Part shown: positions 1 to 5,914 of the stretch, one piece after another | Position numbering within the stretch: position 1 is the first letter of the stretch | Layout of the letters: the number at the start of each line of letters is the position of its first letter | Source: Bacteroidetes bacterium UBA1947 | GTDB taxonomy: Bacteria > Bacteroidota > Bacteroidia > Chitinophagales > Chitinophagaceae | Assembly: GCA_002336915.1 (NCBI GenBank) | Contig: DDET01000005.1 | Coordinates: forward strand, 1 to 9,118 | Direction: 5' to 3' | DNA: 9,118 nucleotides | Notes under the pieces: generated by a model | What the model was told of the DNA's origin: nothing | What the model saw: the letters and a program-made list of their open reading frames with translations, nothing else | The model's database searches: none | Program-made: the position numbers and the translations under genes

Positions 1-266
1 TTCTATTGAAATCAAAGTAAAGGCAGGAAAGGGTACTTTTAAGGGTATCGCGCGGGGGGCATAATGTGCCGCCTGAGGTGATAAAGCGGCGCTATAACAA
101 GGGAATAAAAAATTTACTAACTTTGTTTCTCCCGATCTGCGATGACTGGATCATTGCGGACAACTCTTCGGCCAATACTGTATTGGTAGCTGATGGGAGT
201 GTGACAGGTGAAACAACCATACTGGACCACGAAATTTGGGGGAAAATACAAGCTTATGGCACTTGA
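1..266 (+). pseudogene. C-terminal remnant of a zeta-toxin-family P-loop ATPase
   Basis: Reading the frame that ends at TGA/TAA 264-266 back to the window edge gives a run RVLLRVSRGGHNVPPEVIKR, then RRYNKGIKNL, LPICDDWIIADNSS and a C-terminal tail. The RV..RV..GGH.(I/V)P.EVI.RRY block followed by the LP.cD.W...DNS block is the typical C-terminal part of zeta-toxin-like 'predicted ABC-type ATPase' proteins. Family members act as P-loop kinases or ATPases and several are toxins. The Walker A region would lie left of the window and cannot be seen. In this frame TAA at 18-20 interrupts the family alignment, and the residues between the LKS and ERV blocks are one short of the usual spacing, which suggests small deletions rather than a single substitution. 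The only later start, GTG at 66, falls inside the conserved block, so it is not a genuine start. The family call is strong; pseudogene status is inference and could also be an assembly error. Confidence 0.7.
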
Positions 267-420
267 TGCAAAACATGTGGCGCTACGCGAAACAATAATG
301 GCCGGTATTCAAAAGGGTATCGACAAGGTTATTGAAGAAAGCATAAAAAACAACACGCCAATAGCAGTAAGCGATGGCAAGGGCGGCGTTCAGCTTATTT
401 ACCCCAAAAAGAAACAATAA
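256..420 (+). CDS. Small zeta-toxin-associated protein, putative partner
   Basis: This 54-residue reading frame begins MALDAKHVALRETIMAGIQK and ends with a positively charged PKKKQ tail. It has a long helix-like first half (about residues 5-30) and then NTPIAVSDGKGGVQLIYP, a short strand-turn-strand pattern (polar-P-I-A-V-x-D-G-K-x-x-x-x-I-x-P). From memory, small proteins of this shape are often coded next to zeta-toxin-like ATPases in Bacteroidota and Proteobacteria, so a partner or antitoxin role is plausible but not shown. The ATG at 256 overlaps the end of the toxin remnant by 11 bases, the usual arrangement of a translationally coupled pair. A purine-rich GGGGGAAAA lies about 10 bases upstream. 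GTG at 208 is in frame but would add residues deep inside the upstream gene, so I prefer 256. The gene appears intact even though its neighbour is broken. Confidence 0.6.
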   Translation: MALDAKHVALRETIMAGIQKGIDKVIEESIKNNTPIAVSDGKGGVQLIYPKKKQ

Positions 421-437
421 TTGACATTAAAATAAGC

Positions 438-470
438 GGCTCCAACAGGAGCCATTATTATTTTAAGTCA
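438..470 (+). terminator. Rho-independent terminator after the zeta-associated gene
   Basis: GGCTCC (438-443), loop AACA, GGAGCC (448-453), then the T-rich ATTATTATTTT. It lies 17 bases after the stop of the small + strand gene and just before the stop of the convergent - strand gene. On the other strand the stem is followed by GCTTATTTTAA, so it may work in both directions. Confidence 0.7.
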
Positions 471-481
471 GGCCGAACAAA

Positions 482-676
482 TCAGGCTTCAGGAGCGGTT
501 TGGCTGCCTGCAAAGCTTTGATCCAATGCCTCGAGCGTTTTATGGATATGTTGTTTTACCACCTTGTTCTGGCAAATATCCAGTTCCGCCATCAGGAAGG
601 TTTTAAGATCGGTGGGGTGTTGCATTTTCCTGCGGGCCTTCCTTTTCCTTAGGTATTCAGCGTTTCTAAATTTCAT
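482..676 (-). CDS. Hypothetical 64-residue protein
   Basis: I do not recognise this protein. From ATG at 676 it reads MKFRNAEYLRKRKARRKMQH, a strongly basic N-terminal stretch (about residues 4-18), then a helix-like middle with LKTFLMAELDICQNKVVKQH and a short Ala/Ser/Pro tail ending APEA. No signal peptide or membrane segment is seen. An in-frame ATG at 781 would give 99 residues, but that start lies upstream of the palindromic terminator at 750-775 and would translate through it, so I reject it. A box TATATTTA (687-680, - strand) matches TAnnTTTG in seven of eight positions and ends only three bases before the ATG, so if real the transcript would be almost leaderless. No good -33 element is visible. 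The gene is separated from DUF3098 by a terminator and so is probably transcribed on its own. The coding call is moderate because the frame is short and without known relatives. Confidence 0.45.
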   Translation of the reverse strand: MKFRNAEYLRKRKARRKMQHPTDLKTFLMAELDICQNKVVKQHIHKTLEALDQSFAGSQTAPEA

Positions 677-749
677 AGTTAAATATACGGAATTTTCAGT
701 CTCATTCGTTAGCTGCAAGAAGAAAGTATCTTGAAATATCTCAAAAAGA

Positions 750-775
750 AAAAGGGTGCTGTACAGCACCCTTTT
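750..775 (-). terminator. 26-bp perfect palindrome, terminator of the ftsX-DUF3098 unit
   Basis: Bases 750-775 are a perfect inverted repeat centred between 762 and 763, with core GGGTGCT-GTAC-AGCACCC flanked by AAAA and TTTT. On the - strand it lies 21 bases after the DUF3098 stop and is followed by TTTTTCTTTTTG, the layout of a strong intrinsic terminator. The A/T flanks make it able to work in either direction. Confidence 0.88.
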
Positions 776-796
776 CAACAATATTTTATAGCATTT

Positions 797-1117
797 CTAT
801 GCTGCTTTTTCTACGGGCTTTTTCATGATGGCATATATCTCGAGGCCAAACCCTAATAGTGCTACAATAGGCGCTAGGGTAATACGGCGGAAACTATATA
901 TCTCATCGAAATTGAACTTGTGCGGATCGGGGCTTTTGCCGCCGCTCATAAGCATAAAACCGATTATGATCAGTATCACACCTGCAATCATGAAGGTATA
1001 GTTGCTACGGTCGAAAAGAAAATCCTGGTTGCCTAATGGCTGATCCTGCTTTACTACGCGTGTAGCCCTTGCAGTGCTGCTGCTTTGTACAGGTTGAGGT
1101 TTGGTTGCTGTTGCCAT
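797..1117 (-). CDS. DUF3098 family membrane protein
   Basis: This 106-residue protein has a polar, Ser/Thr/Gln-rich N-terminal tail (about 1-32), the motif FLFDRSNYTFMIAG (from 33) leading into a first membrane segment (about 41-57), a short loop MSGGKSPDP, the motif FNFDEIYSFRRITLAP (68-83) and a second membrane segment (about 80-97), ending in a basic tail. The FDR.NY, MSGG and FSFRRITLAP blocks are the marks of DUF3098, a small inner-membrane family found in Bacteroidota with no assigned function. It starts 38 bases after the ftsX stop on the same strand, so the two are very likely co-transcribed. A role linked to cell division or the envelope is inference from this pairing only. In relatives I remember uppP and truB following this gene; here a terminator follows instead. 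Confidence 0.92.
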   Translation of the reverse strand: MATATKPQPVQSSSTARATRVVKQDQPLGNQDFLFDRSNYTFMIAGVILIIIGFMLMSGGKSPDPHKFNFDEIYSFRRITLAPIVALLGFGLEIYAIMKKPVEKAA

Positions 1118-1155
1118 ATTAGTAAAGATTGTAAGTAAAGTTAATTATTTTATGT

Positions 1156-2013
1156 TTAATAAAGATCGTCAACGTGCATTTTTAGATATTTTACAACAGA
1201 ACGGTGCGTACTTACTACAGATATAAGTATACCCATTACTATCATCATTATCATCAGGAAGACCAACATCCCCGTATCGTTCAATACGCTAATGGCAGGT
1301 ATTTGCTTCTGTGCAAAAGATATTACCATCCACAAGCCCAGCACTGAAATGATGCCACTAATAAGGCCATTGATAATAGCCCTCCTGTCGAAAGGACGGG
1401 AGATGAACCAACGGGTAGCACCCACCATCTGCATTGTCTTGATAAGAAAGCGGTTGCTGAACATTGCAAGGCGTACTGTATTGTCTATAAGTACAACAAC
1501 CACAATAAAGAGTATAAGCGAAATGGCACCTAATACGATACCGATCTTGCGGAAGTTACTGTTCATTTGCTCCACCACTATCTTAGGGTAGGTAACGTCG
1601 CGTACGATATTACTTTGCATAATGAACTGTTTTATTTTTTCCAGGCTGTCTTTATTTACATAACCTGCGTGCAGCTTAAGCGCAATTGATGTGAACAAGG
1701 GATTGTAACCCAGGAAGTCAACAATATTCTGTCCTTCAAGTTCGCTTTGCATTTTTATTGCTTCTTCCTTGGTAATGATCTTTGATTCGCGCACAAAGGG
1801 TTGCTTATCCAGGATGGCTTTCATTTTCTGTACATTCTCATCCTTGGTATTATCATGAAAGTCAACTGCCACTTCCACATCCTCCTTGAATGCCCGCGTG
1901 AGCGAGCGGCCATTGAGCACAAGCCATCCCAGGGTACCCAAAAGAAAGAGTACAAGGGAAACGCCTATGATGGCATTCATGTAGGAGGGTTTTGCTTTTT
2001 TTCCGGTTGCCAT
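1156..2013 (-). CDS. ftsX: Cell division protein FtsX (ABC-transporter-like permease)
   Basis: FtsX partners the ATPase FtsE at the division site in the inner membrane, where the complex regulates cell-wall hydrolases rather than moving a solute. The 285-residue protein shows the expected layout: a short basic cytoplasmic N-terminus, membrane segment 1 (about 14-33), a periplasmic domain (about 35-155) starting with AFKEDVEVAVDF, and three more membrane segments (about 157-176, 213-233 and 248-267). The cytoplasmic block IKTMQMVGATRWFISRPF (191-208) matches the conserved segment expected to contact FtsE. ftsE is not in the window, which I believe is common in Bacteroidota, where the two genes are often apart. 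Start ATG at 2013 fits the family N-terminus. A TATTTTTG box lies at 2040-2033 on the - strand. DUF3098 follows 38 bases downstream. The identification is firm; the precise partner hydrolases are unknown. Confidence 0.95.
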   Translation of the reverse strand: MATGKKAKPSYMNAIIGVSLVLFLLGTLGWLVLNGRSLTRAFKEDVEVAVDFHDNTKDENVQKMKAILDKQPFVRESKIITKEEAIKMQSELEGQNIVDFLGYNPLFTSIALKLHAGYVNKDSLEKIKQFIMQSNIVRDVTYPKIVVEQMNSNFRKIGIVLGAISLILFIVVVVLIDNTVRLAMFSNRFLIKTMQMVGATRWFISRPFDRRAIINGLISGIISVLGLWMVISFAQKQIPAISVLNDTGMLVFLMIMMIVMGILISVVSTHRSVVKYLKMHVDDLY

Positions 2014-2032
2014 TAATTACATGCTTATCAGT

Positions 2033-2040
2033 CAAAAATA
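2033..2040 (-). promoter_or_regulatory. Putative ftsX promoter -7 box
   Basis: On the - strand these bases read TATTTTTG, a full match to the Bacteroidota -7 consensus TAnnTTTG. It would start transcription near 2029, giving a leader of roughly 16 bases before the ftsX ATG. No convincing -33 TTTG is seen 19-21 bases upstream, so this rests on one box. Confidence 0.45.
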
Positions 2041-2213
2041 GAAAAAACAACGGGGATTTAAGTTTCTTATTTGATATTAGTATATATTTTAACAAATGAA
2101 GTTGGGGAAATAGTGAGCAACTAGTCTATATACACAATAAAAACTCTTTTATGCGTTAATTATAGCGCGGTGTGAACAATTGTGTATTTTTAACCGGTCA
2201 ATCATACCATTAC

Positions 2214-3350
2214 ATGCAGGATCTAAAGTCTTTTTTCGATTCACAACATTTTATAGAAAGTAAAGCGGCCGGAAACTATGAGCCGCTGCAGTGGGGTGCC
2301 AATGTTATGTGCCTTACCGAACGCAATTTCGACTGGGACGAGGCGGATATCGTGCTGGTGGGATGCGGCGAATGGCGCGGCCGTGACAGGGATGCCAAAT
2401 ACAGCAATGAAGGACCTGATACCATAAGGGAGGAACTATACAAATTATATCATTGGCACGCCGCAGTGCGGATAGCCGATGCAGGCAATATACGTTGCGG
2501 CGCGAGCATAGATGATACCCGTGCTGCACTGCGCACAGTATTGCACGAACTGCACCTGGCAGGCAAAATAGTGATAGTACTGGGTGGCTCACAAGACCTA
2601 ACCCTGCAACAATACGAAGCATTCAAAAAATCGGAGCAAATGATCAATGCTTCTGTGGCCGATATGCTTATAGACCTGGATGAAGCGGAAGAGGTAACTG
2701 AGCACAGTTACCTGATGAATATGCTCACTACCCAGCCCAACTTTATAGGCCACTACAGCCATATAGGTTTCCAAAGCTATTACGCACACCCGCGTATGCT
2801 GGAAACACTGGACAAACTGCGTTTTGACTTCTACAGGCTAGGTAAAGTGAGGGAGCATATGGAAGATATGGAACCGGTACTACGAACCAGCAACCTGTTT
2901 AGTTTTGATATATCGGCTATCCGCTACAGCGATGCCCCTGTAAATATCAATGGTTCGCCTAATGGGTTTACCGGTGACGAGGCTTGCATGTTAATACGCT
3001 ATGCCGGTATGAGCACAACGCTGACTTCGCTGGGTATTTACGGTTATGATGCAGCGGATGATACACACCATATGACCGCACGCCTTATATCGCAAATGAT
3101 ATGGTACTTTACTGACGGCTACCTGGTACGTAAAAGCGAGGCAAAACTGGAAGAAGGTGATGAGTTCATCGTATTCCATGTGACGTTTACGGACAATGAC
3201 ACGCTGTTCCTGAAAAGTAAGCGCACCAACAGGTGGTGGATGAAACTCCCCAACCAGTCTTTTGTTCCCTGTGCCTATAGTGACTATATAACCGCCAGTA
3301 ATGACGAGATACCGGAACGCTGGCTGCGCGAGCAGGAAAGGCTTTTGTAG
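2214..3350 (+). CDS. Arginase/formiminoglutamase-fold family protein, metal ligands mostly lost
   Basis: This 378-residue protein resembles the ureohydrolase superfamily (arginase, agmatinase, formiminoglutamase), which hydrolyse guanidino or formimino groups with two Mn ions. It shows ADIVLVGCGEWRG (about 44-56), IVIVLGGSQDLT (about 119-130), MLIDLDEAEE (about 151-160), SFDISAIRYSDAP (230-242) and SPNGFTGDEACMLIRYAGMS (248-267). The counterparts of GGDHS, DAHTD and SFDVDxLDP have GGSQD, DLDEA and SFDISAI, so by alignment by eye only about two of six metal ligands remain. From memory this altered pattern is shared by a family in Bacteroidota that databases often label formimidoylglutamase; no hut genes are nearby. 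It is therefore uncertain that it is an enzyme of that kind. I chose ATG at 2214 because MQDLKSFF looks like the family N-terminus and a TATTTTTA box sits at 2185-2192; GTG at 2172 would add 14 residues. The gene stands alone before a terminator. Confidence 0.8.
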   Translation: MQDLKSFFDSQHFIESKAAGNYEPLQWGANVMCLTERNFDWDEADIVLVGCGEWRGRDRDAKYSNEGPDTIREELYKLYHWHAAVRIADAGNIRCGASIDDTRAALRTVLHELHLAGKIVIVLGGSQDLTLQQYEAFKKSEQMINASVADMLIDLDEAEEVTEHSYLMNMLTTQPNFIGHYSHIGFQSYYAHPRMLETLDKLRFDFYRLGKVREHMEDMEPVLRTSNLFSFDISAIRYSDAPVNINGSPNGFTGDEACMLIRYAGMSTTLTSLGIYGYDAADDTHHMTARLISQMIWYFTDGYLVRKSEAKLEEGDEFIVFHVTFTDNDTLFLKSKRTNRWWMKLPNQSFVPCAYSDYITASNDEIPERWLREQERLL

Positions 3351-3360
3351 CAGTAAGCTG

Positions 3361-3395
3361 TTTTCGCAGAAATAGTATTTAATAACGTAATTTTG
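3361..3395 (+). promoter_or_regulatory. Putative hflX promoter
   Basis: TAATTTTG at 3388-3395 is a full match to the Bacteroidota -7 consensus TAnnTTTG. About 21 bases upstream is TTTTCG (3361-3366), a partial match to the -33 TTTG. The start of transcription would fall near 3399-3400, the first base of the hairpin at 3400-3421. Confidence 0.5.
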
Positions 3396-3399
3396 CAGC

Positions 3400-3424
3400 A
3401 AACCATCCTTCGGGATGGTTTTTG
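3400..3424 (+). terminator. UUCG-loop hairpin: terminator of the arginase-like gene
   Basis: AAACCATCC (3400-3408), loop TTCG, GGATGGTTT (3413-3421), then TTG; the 3' arm and tail give a run of five T. The loop has the extra-stable C(UUCG)G form. It lies 49 bases after the stop of the arginase-like gene and 15 bases before the GTG chosen for hflX. It may also be the 5' end of the hflX mRNA. Confidence 0.75.
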
Positions 3425-3439
3425 TATAGGAATAGTACA

Positions 3440-4627
3440 GTGATAGAAAACAAACAGATAATACAGGGCGAAGAACGCGCCATATTGGTAGGCCTGGTGC
3501 ACAACCAGCAGACCGAGACGCAGGTGCGCGAATATCTCGCGGAATTGGCTTTCCTTGCGGAGACTGCGGGAGCTATGGCCGAAAAAATATTTATTCAAAA
3601 GCTACCGAAACCCGATAGCCGCACTTTTGTGGGCAAGGGAAAGCTGGAAGAGATCAGGCAGTATGTAGTATCAAAAGGTATAAACCTGGTGATATTTGAC
3701 GATGAGCTCACAGGCTCACAGATAGGTAATATAAGTGAGGCCCTCGGTGTGAAGACTATAGACCGCAGTGACCTGATACTTGATATTTTTGCGCGTCGCG
3801 CCAAAACAGCGCAGGCCAAAGTGCAGGTGGAACTGGCCCAATACCAATATATACTGCCGCGCCTGAAAGGTATGTGGAAACACCTGGAAAGGCAGGGAGG
3901 TGGTATAGGCTCACGAGGCCCGGGTGAAACGGAAATAGAAACGGATCGCCGTATCGTTAAGGACAAGATATCGCTGCTGCGTAAAAGGCTGCAGGAGATA
4001 GACAAGCAAGCTGTAACACAACGCAAAGACAGGGGCACTTATATACGCGTGGCACTGGTGGGCTATACCAACGTAGGCAAGAGTACTATTATGACCATAC
4101 TGAGCAAATCAGAAGTATTTGCCGAAAACAAATTATTCGCAACGCTGGATACTACGACACGAAAGGTTGTGTATGAACAAACGCCCTTCCTGCTTAGCGA
4201 TACGGTTGGTTTCATCAGGAAACTGCCCCACCACCTGGTGGAGAGTTTTAAAAGCACACTGGATGAAGTGCGTGAAGCTGATTGCCTGTTGCATGTAGTA
4301 GATATATCACATCCCGCATATGAAGACCAGATGGGTGTGGTAAATAAAACACTGCAGGAGATAAAAGCCTTTGATAAACCGATACTTACCATCTTCAATA
4401 AGATGGACCTGTATGAGCAGAACACCTTCGACCCATGGCTGGATGATGAAGTGAAGCAAGACCTGCTGTCGCAACTGAAAAGACGCTGGGAGCACGAAAC
4501 AAATAACTCCTGTGTTTTTATATCCGCCATAGAGCGCCGCAACATTGATGAATTGCGCGATACCATTCTGAAGAAAGTAAAGGAGCTCTACCAGATACGC
4601 TACCCCTACCTCACACAATTTTACTGA
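3440..4627 (+). CDS. hflX: Ribosome-associated GTPase HflX
   Basis: HflX is a cytoplasmic GTPase that binds the 50S subunit and, in studied bacteria, splits stalled or stressed ribosomes. From GTG 3440 the protein has 395 residues. The N-terminal HflX domain includes LAFLAETAGA, the KPDSRTFVGKGKLEEI block and the glycine-rich GGGIGSRGPGETEIE (153-167). A coiled linker leads to the G domain: G1 GYTNVGKST (208-216), G2 TLDTTTR (235-241), G3 DTVGF (254-258), G4 NKMD (320-323) and G5 SAIE (362-365). All GTPase motifs are present. The GTG has AGGA eight bases upstream; an in-frame TTG at 3422 lies inside the upstream hairpin and is rejected. The gene is preceded by a likely promoter of its own and followed by a weak terminator, so it is probably a single-gene transcript. 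It is not next to hfq, unlike in enterobacteria. Confidence 0.95.
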   Translation: MIENKQIIQGEERAILVGLVHNQQTETQVREYLAELAFLAETAGAMAEKIFIQKLPKPDSRTFVGKGKLEEIRQYVVSKGINLVIFDDELTGSQIGNISEALGVKTIDRSDLILDIFARRAKTAQAKVQVELAQYQYILPRLKGMWKHLERQGGGIGSRGPGETEIETDRRIVKDKISLLRKRLQEIDKQAVTQRKDRGTYIRVALVGYTNVGKSTIMTILSKSEVFAENKLFATLDTTTRKVVYEQTPFLLSDTVGFIRKLPHHLVESFKSTLDEVREADCLLHVVDISHPAYEDQMGVVNKTLQEIKAFDKPILTIFNKMDLYEQNTFDPWLDDEVKQDLLSQLKRRWEHETNNSCVFISAIERRNIDELRDTILKKVKELYQIRYPYLTQFY

Positions 4628-4667
4628 TCTCAAGCAAAAACGAGGCGTGTTTTGTAAATGAAATGTT

Positions 4668-4700
4668 ATTGACTGAGATTCAGTTAATTATCTTTTTATT
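4668..4700 (+). terminator. Weak A/T-rich terminator after hflX
   Basis: ATTGACTGA (4668-4676), loop GAT, TCAGTTAAT (4680-4688) with one G-T pair, followed by the T-rich TATCTTTTTATT. It lies 41 bases after the hflX stop. The stem has few G-C pairs, so termination may be partial. Confidence 0.45.
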
Positions 4701-4737
4701 AATACATGCGGATTTTCAACACTTTCAGAAATATGTG

Positions 4738-4759
4738 CAAAAATGATATTGCATTTTTG
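4738..4759. repeat. Inverted repeat upstream of the 82-residue gene
   Basis: CAAAAATG (4738-4745), spacer ATATTG, CATTTTTG (4752-4759): a perfect 8-bp inverted repeat. It overlaps the candidate -33 element and could be a protein binding site or a weak hairpin. In such A/T-rich sequence chance is a real possibility. Confidence 0.4.
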
Positions 4760-4780
4760 GAAAAAATTGGTTTAATTTTC
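4749..4780 (+). promoter_or_regulatory. Putative promoter of the 82-residue gene
   Basis: TTG at 4749-4751, a 21-base spacer, then TAATTTTC at 4773-4780 (seven of eight to TAnnTTTG). The start of transcription would be near 4785, with a leader of about 33 bases. The left element overlaps the 4738-4759 hairpin. The rest of the 4628-4817 gap is A/T-rich, and I see no gene in it. Confidence 0.35.
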
Positions 4781-4817
4781 TAAAAAGGATTTACACCCTT
4801 ATTAAAAATGAAACCCA

Positions 4818-5066
4818 ATGAAGCAGCAGACACGTGAGTTATTGGTCACGACGAAGGTTGCCCAGCACTGGCAGGACGACTTTGAACAAAAAATAGATGA
4901 GCTGATGTCTATCGTAAGCAAGGTAGATACGGAGCAGCAAGTACTGCGCTCATCTGAAATGCTGGATGTGTACCATAACACCACACGGCATTCAAAAAAA
5001 ACAGGAAGGAAGAAGAAGACGGTGATCAGCGACCGGCCATTTGAATTCCTGGTATTTCGTAACTAG
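4818..5066 (+). CDS. Hypothetical 82-residue protein
   Basis: I do not recognise this protein. It begins MKQQTRELLVTTKVAQHWQD and continues as an acidic, helix-like stretch to about residue 45 (DDFEQKIDELMSIVSKVDTE), then LRSSEMLDVYHNTTRH, a basic patch KKTGRKKK (about 60-67) and a hydrophobic end FEFLVFRN. No signal peptide or membrane segment is seen. The basic patch could bind nucleic acid, but that is speculation. The ATG has no Shine-Dalgarno sequence close by; an AAGGAT lies 28 bases upstream, too far to help. A candidate promoter is at 4749-4780. The stop codon ends one base before the stop of the convergent DUF2461 gene. Base composition resembles that of its neighbours, and there is no strong open frame on the other strand, which favours it being real. 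Confidence 0.55.
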   Translation: MKQQTRELLVTTKVAQHWQDDFEQKIDELMSIVSKVDTEQQVLRSSEMLDVYHNTTRHSKKTGRKKKTVISDRPFEFLVFRN

Positions 5067-5067
5067 T

Positions 5068-5724
5068 TTATTCTACAGGCCTATTGAGGAAGTTGACAAA
5101 AGGACTCATTACTGTAAAAATATCTGCACACTTTGCCACAAAGGTCTTAGCTGTAACATCTTTATCCGTTACTTTAGTACCCACCGTATAACTTTTCATT
5201 TTTAAATATTCTATTGCAGGGTTATCTGCTGTGTATCCCTGGGGTACTGTTTTCAATTGCTCCCCTTCTATTTTATTAAACAGCTTTTTGAATTTAGCAT
5301 TGCCAATTATTTTTTTGAACTCGGGCAAATTGTAATCTATTTCCTGCCTTACACCCTTCAGCAATGGCCCTTCCGGCATCCACAGGCCGCCGCCTACGAA
5401 GCTTTTGCCCGGCTCTATGTGTATGTAAAAGCCTGCACCGGGGTATTTACGTCCTCCTTTGCTGAAAAACGCACCGAAATGTGCCTTATATGGTGTCTTG
5501 TCCTTCCCGAAACGCACATCGCGAAATATCCGAAAAATACAATCCTTTGCTTTTTGTTCCCGAAAAGCGGGATCTAATGCGGCCGCTTTTTCAAGCATTT
5601 TGGTTACAAATAACTCAAAATCTTCCTTAGCCGCCAGGTATGCTTCGCGGTTCTTATCAAACCACACTTTATTGTTATTTTTCGAAAGCTTTTCGATGAA
5701 CTGTAAGGTAGAAGCCTGTAGCAT
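5068..5724 (-). CDS. DUF2461 family protein (TIGR02453-like)
   Basis: This 218-residue soluble protein matches DUF2461 through its whole length. It starts with MLQASTLQFIEKLSKNNNK followed by VWFDKNREAYLAAKEDF (20-36). It then has IFRIFRDVRFGKDKTPYKAHFGAFFSKGG (63-91, the most typical block), GAGFYIHIEPGKSFVGGGLW (about 97-115) and LLKGVRQEID (121-130). The family is common in Bacteroidota and other bacteria; its molecular function is not established, so none is given. ATG at 5724 fits the family N-terminus. On the - strand a TACCTTTT box (5758-5751) matches TAnnTTTG in seven of eight positions and would give a leader of about 22 bases, but no -33 element is clear. The gene runs towards the 82-residue gene, with one base between their stop codons, so no separate terminator fits between them. 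Confidence 0.92.
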   Translation of the reverse strand: MLQASTLQFIEKLSKNNNKVWFDKNREAYLAAKEDFELFVTKMLEKAAALDPAFREQKAKDCIFRIFRDVRFGKDKTPYKAHFGAFFSKGGRKYPGAGFYIHIEPGKSFVGGGLWMPEGPLLKGVRQEIDYNLPEFKKIIGNAKFKKLFNKIEGEQLKTVPQGYTADNPAIEYLKMKSYTVGTKVTDKDVTAKTFVAKCADIFTVMSPFVNFLNRPVE

Positions 5725-5852
5725 AATGCCGATTGTTAAGATTATCTCAAAAAAGGTATTGCAAAAGCTAATTTAAGCATATAGCCTTAGCTTTAAAATT
5801 TTGCAGATCAAAATTAAGGAAACCACTACTTAAAAGACTTAAACGCCCTAGG

Positions 5853-5871
5853 GGTATTTTTAATACCTTTG
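5853..5871 (+). promoter_or_regulatory. Putative dxr-rseP promoter box with overlapping inverted repeat
   Basis: TACCTTTG at 5864-5871 is a full match to the Bacteroidota -7 consensus. It overlaps a perfect inverted repeat GGTATT-TTT-AATACC (5853-5867) and lies just after the palindrome CCCTAGGG (5846-5853). Transcription would start near 5875, leaving about 40 bases of leader. A TTTG at -33 is not evident. The repeat could be an operator, or chance. Confidence 0.5.
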
Positions 5872-5914
5872 CAAGTTCGTAAAGGATAAGAGTAATTAAA
5901 TATATATTAAGGAG

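Noticed and set aside
66..266. A stand-alone 66-residue gene starting at GTG 66
   Set aside because: The GTG lies inside the conserved GGHNVPPEVI block of a zeta-type ATPase, so it is not a natural start; the stretch is the tail of a larger gene.
677..781. Longer, 99-residue form of the - strand orphan starting at 781
   Set aside because: It would translate through the palindromic terminator at 750-775, and the extra residues look like translated terminator and leader sequence.
2172..2213. GTG start at 2172 for the arginase-like protein
   Set aside because: It adds 14 residues that do not look like the family N-terminus, and a TATTTTTA promoter-like box lies within them. It remains possible.
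3422..3439. TTG start at 3422 for hflX
   Set aside because: It lies in the T tail of the terminator hairpin, while GTG 3440 has AGGA at good spacing and fits the family N-terminus.
3595..4566. Long open frames on the - strand opposite hflX
   Set aside because: Low-complexity, Ser/Arg/Cys-rich translations without recognisable motifs, in a region where the + strand has all HflX motifs.
4738..4759. The A/T-rich hairpin as the hflX terminator
   Set aside because: It has few G-C pairs and is followed by GGAAAAAATT rather than a T tract; the 4668-4700 stem fits better.
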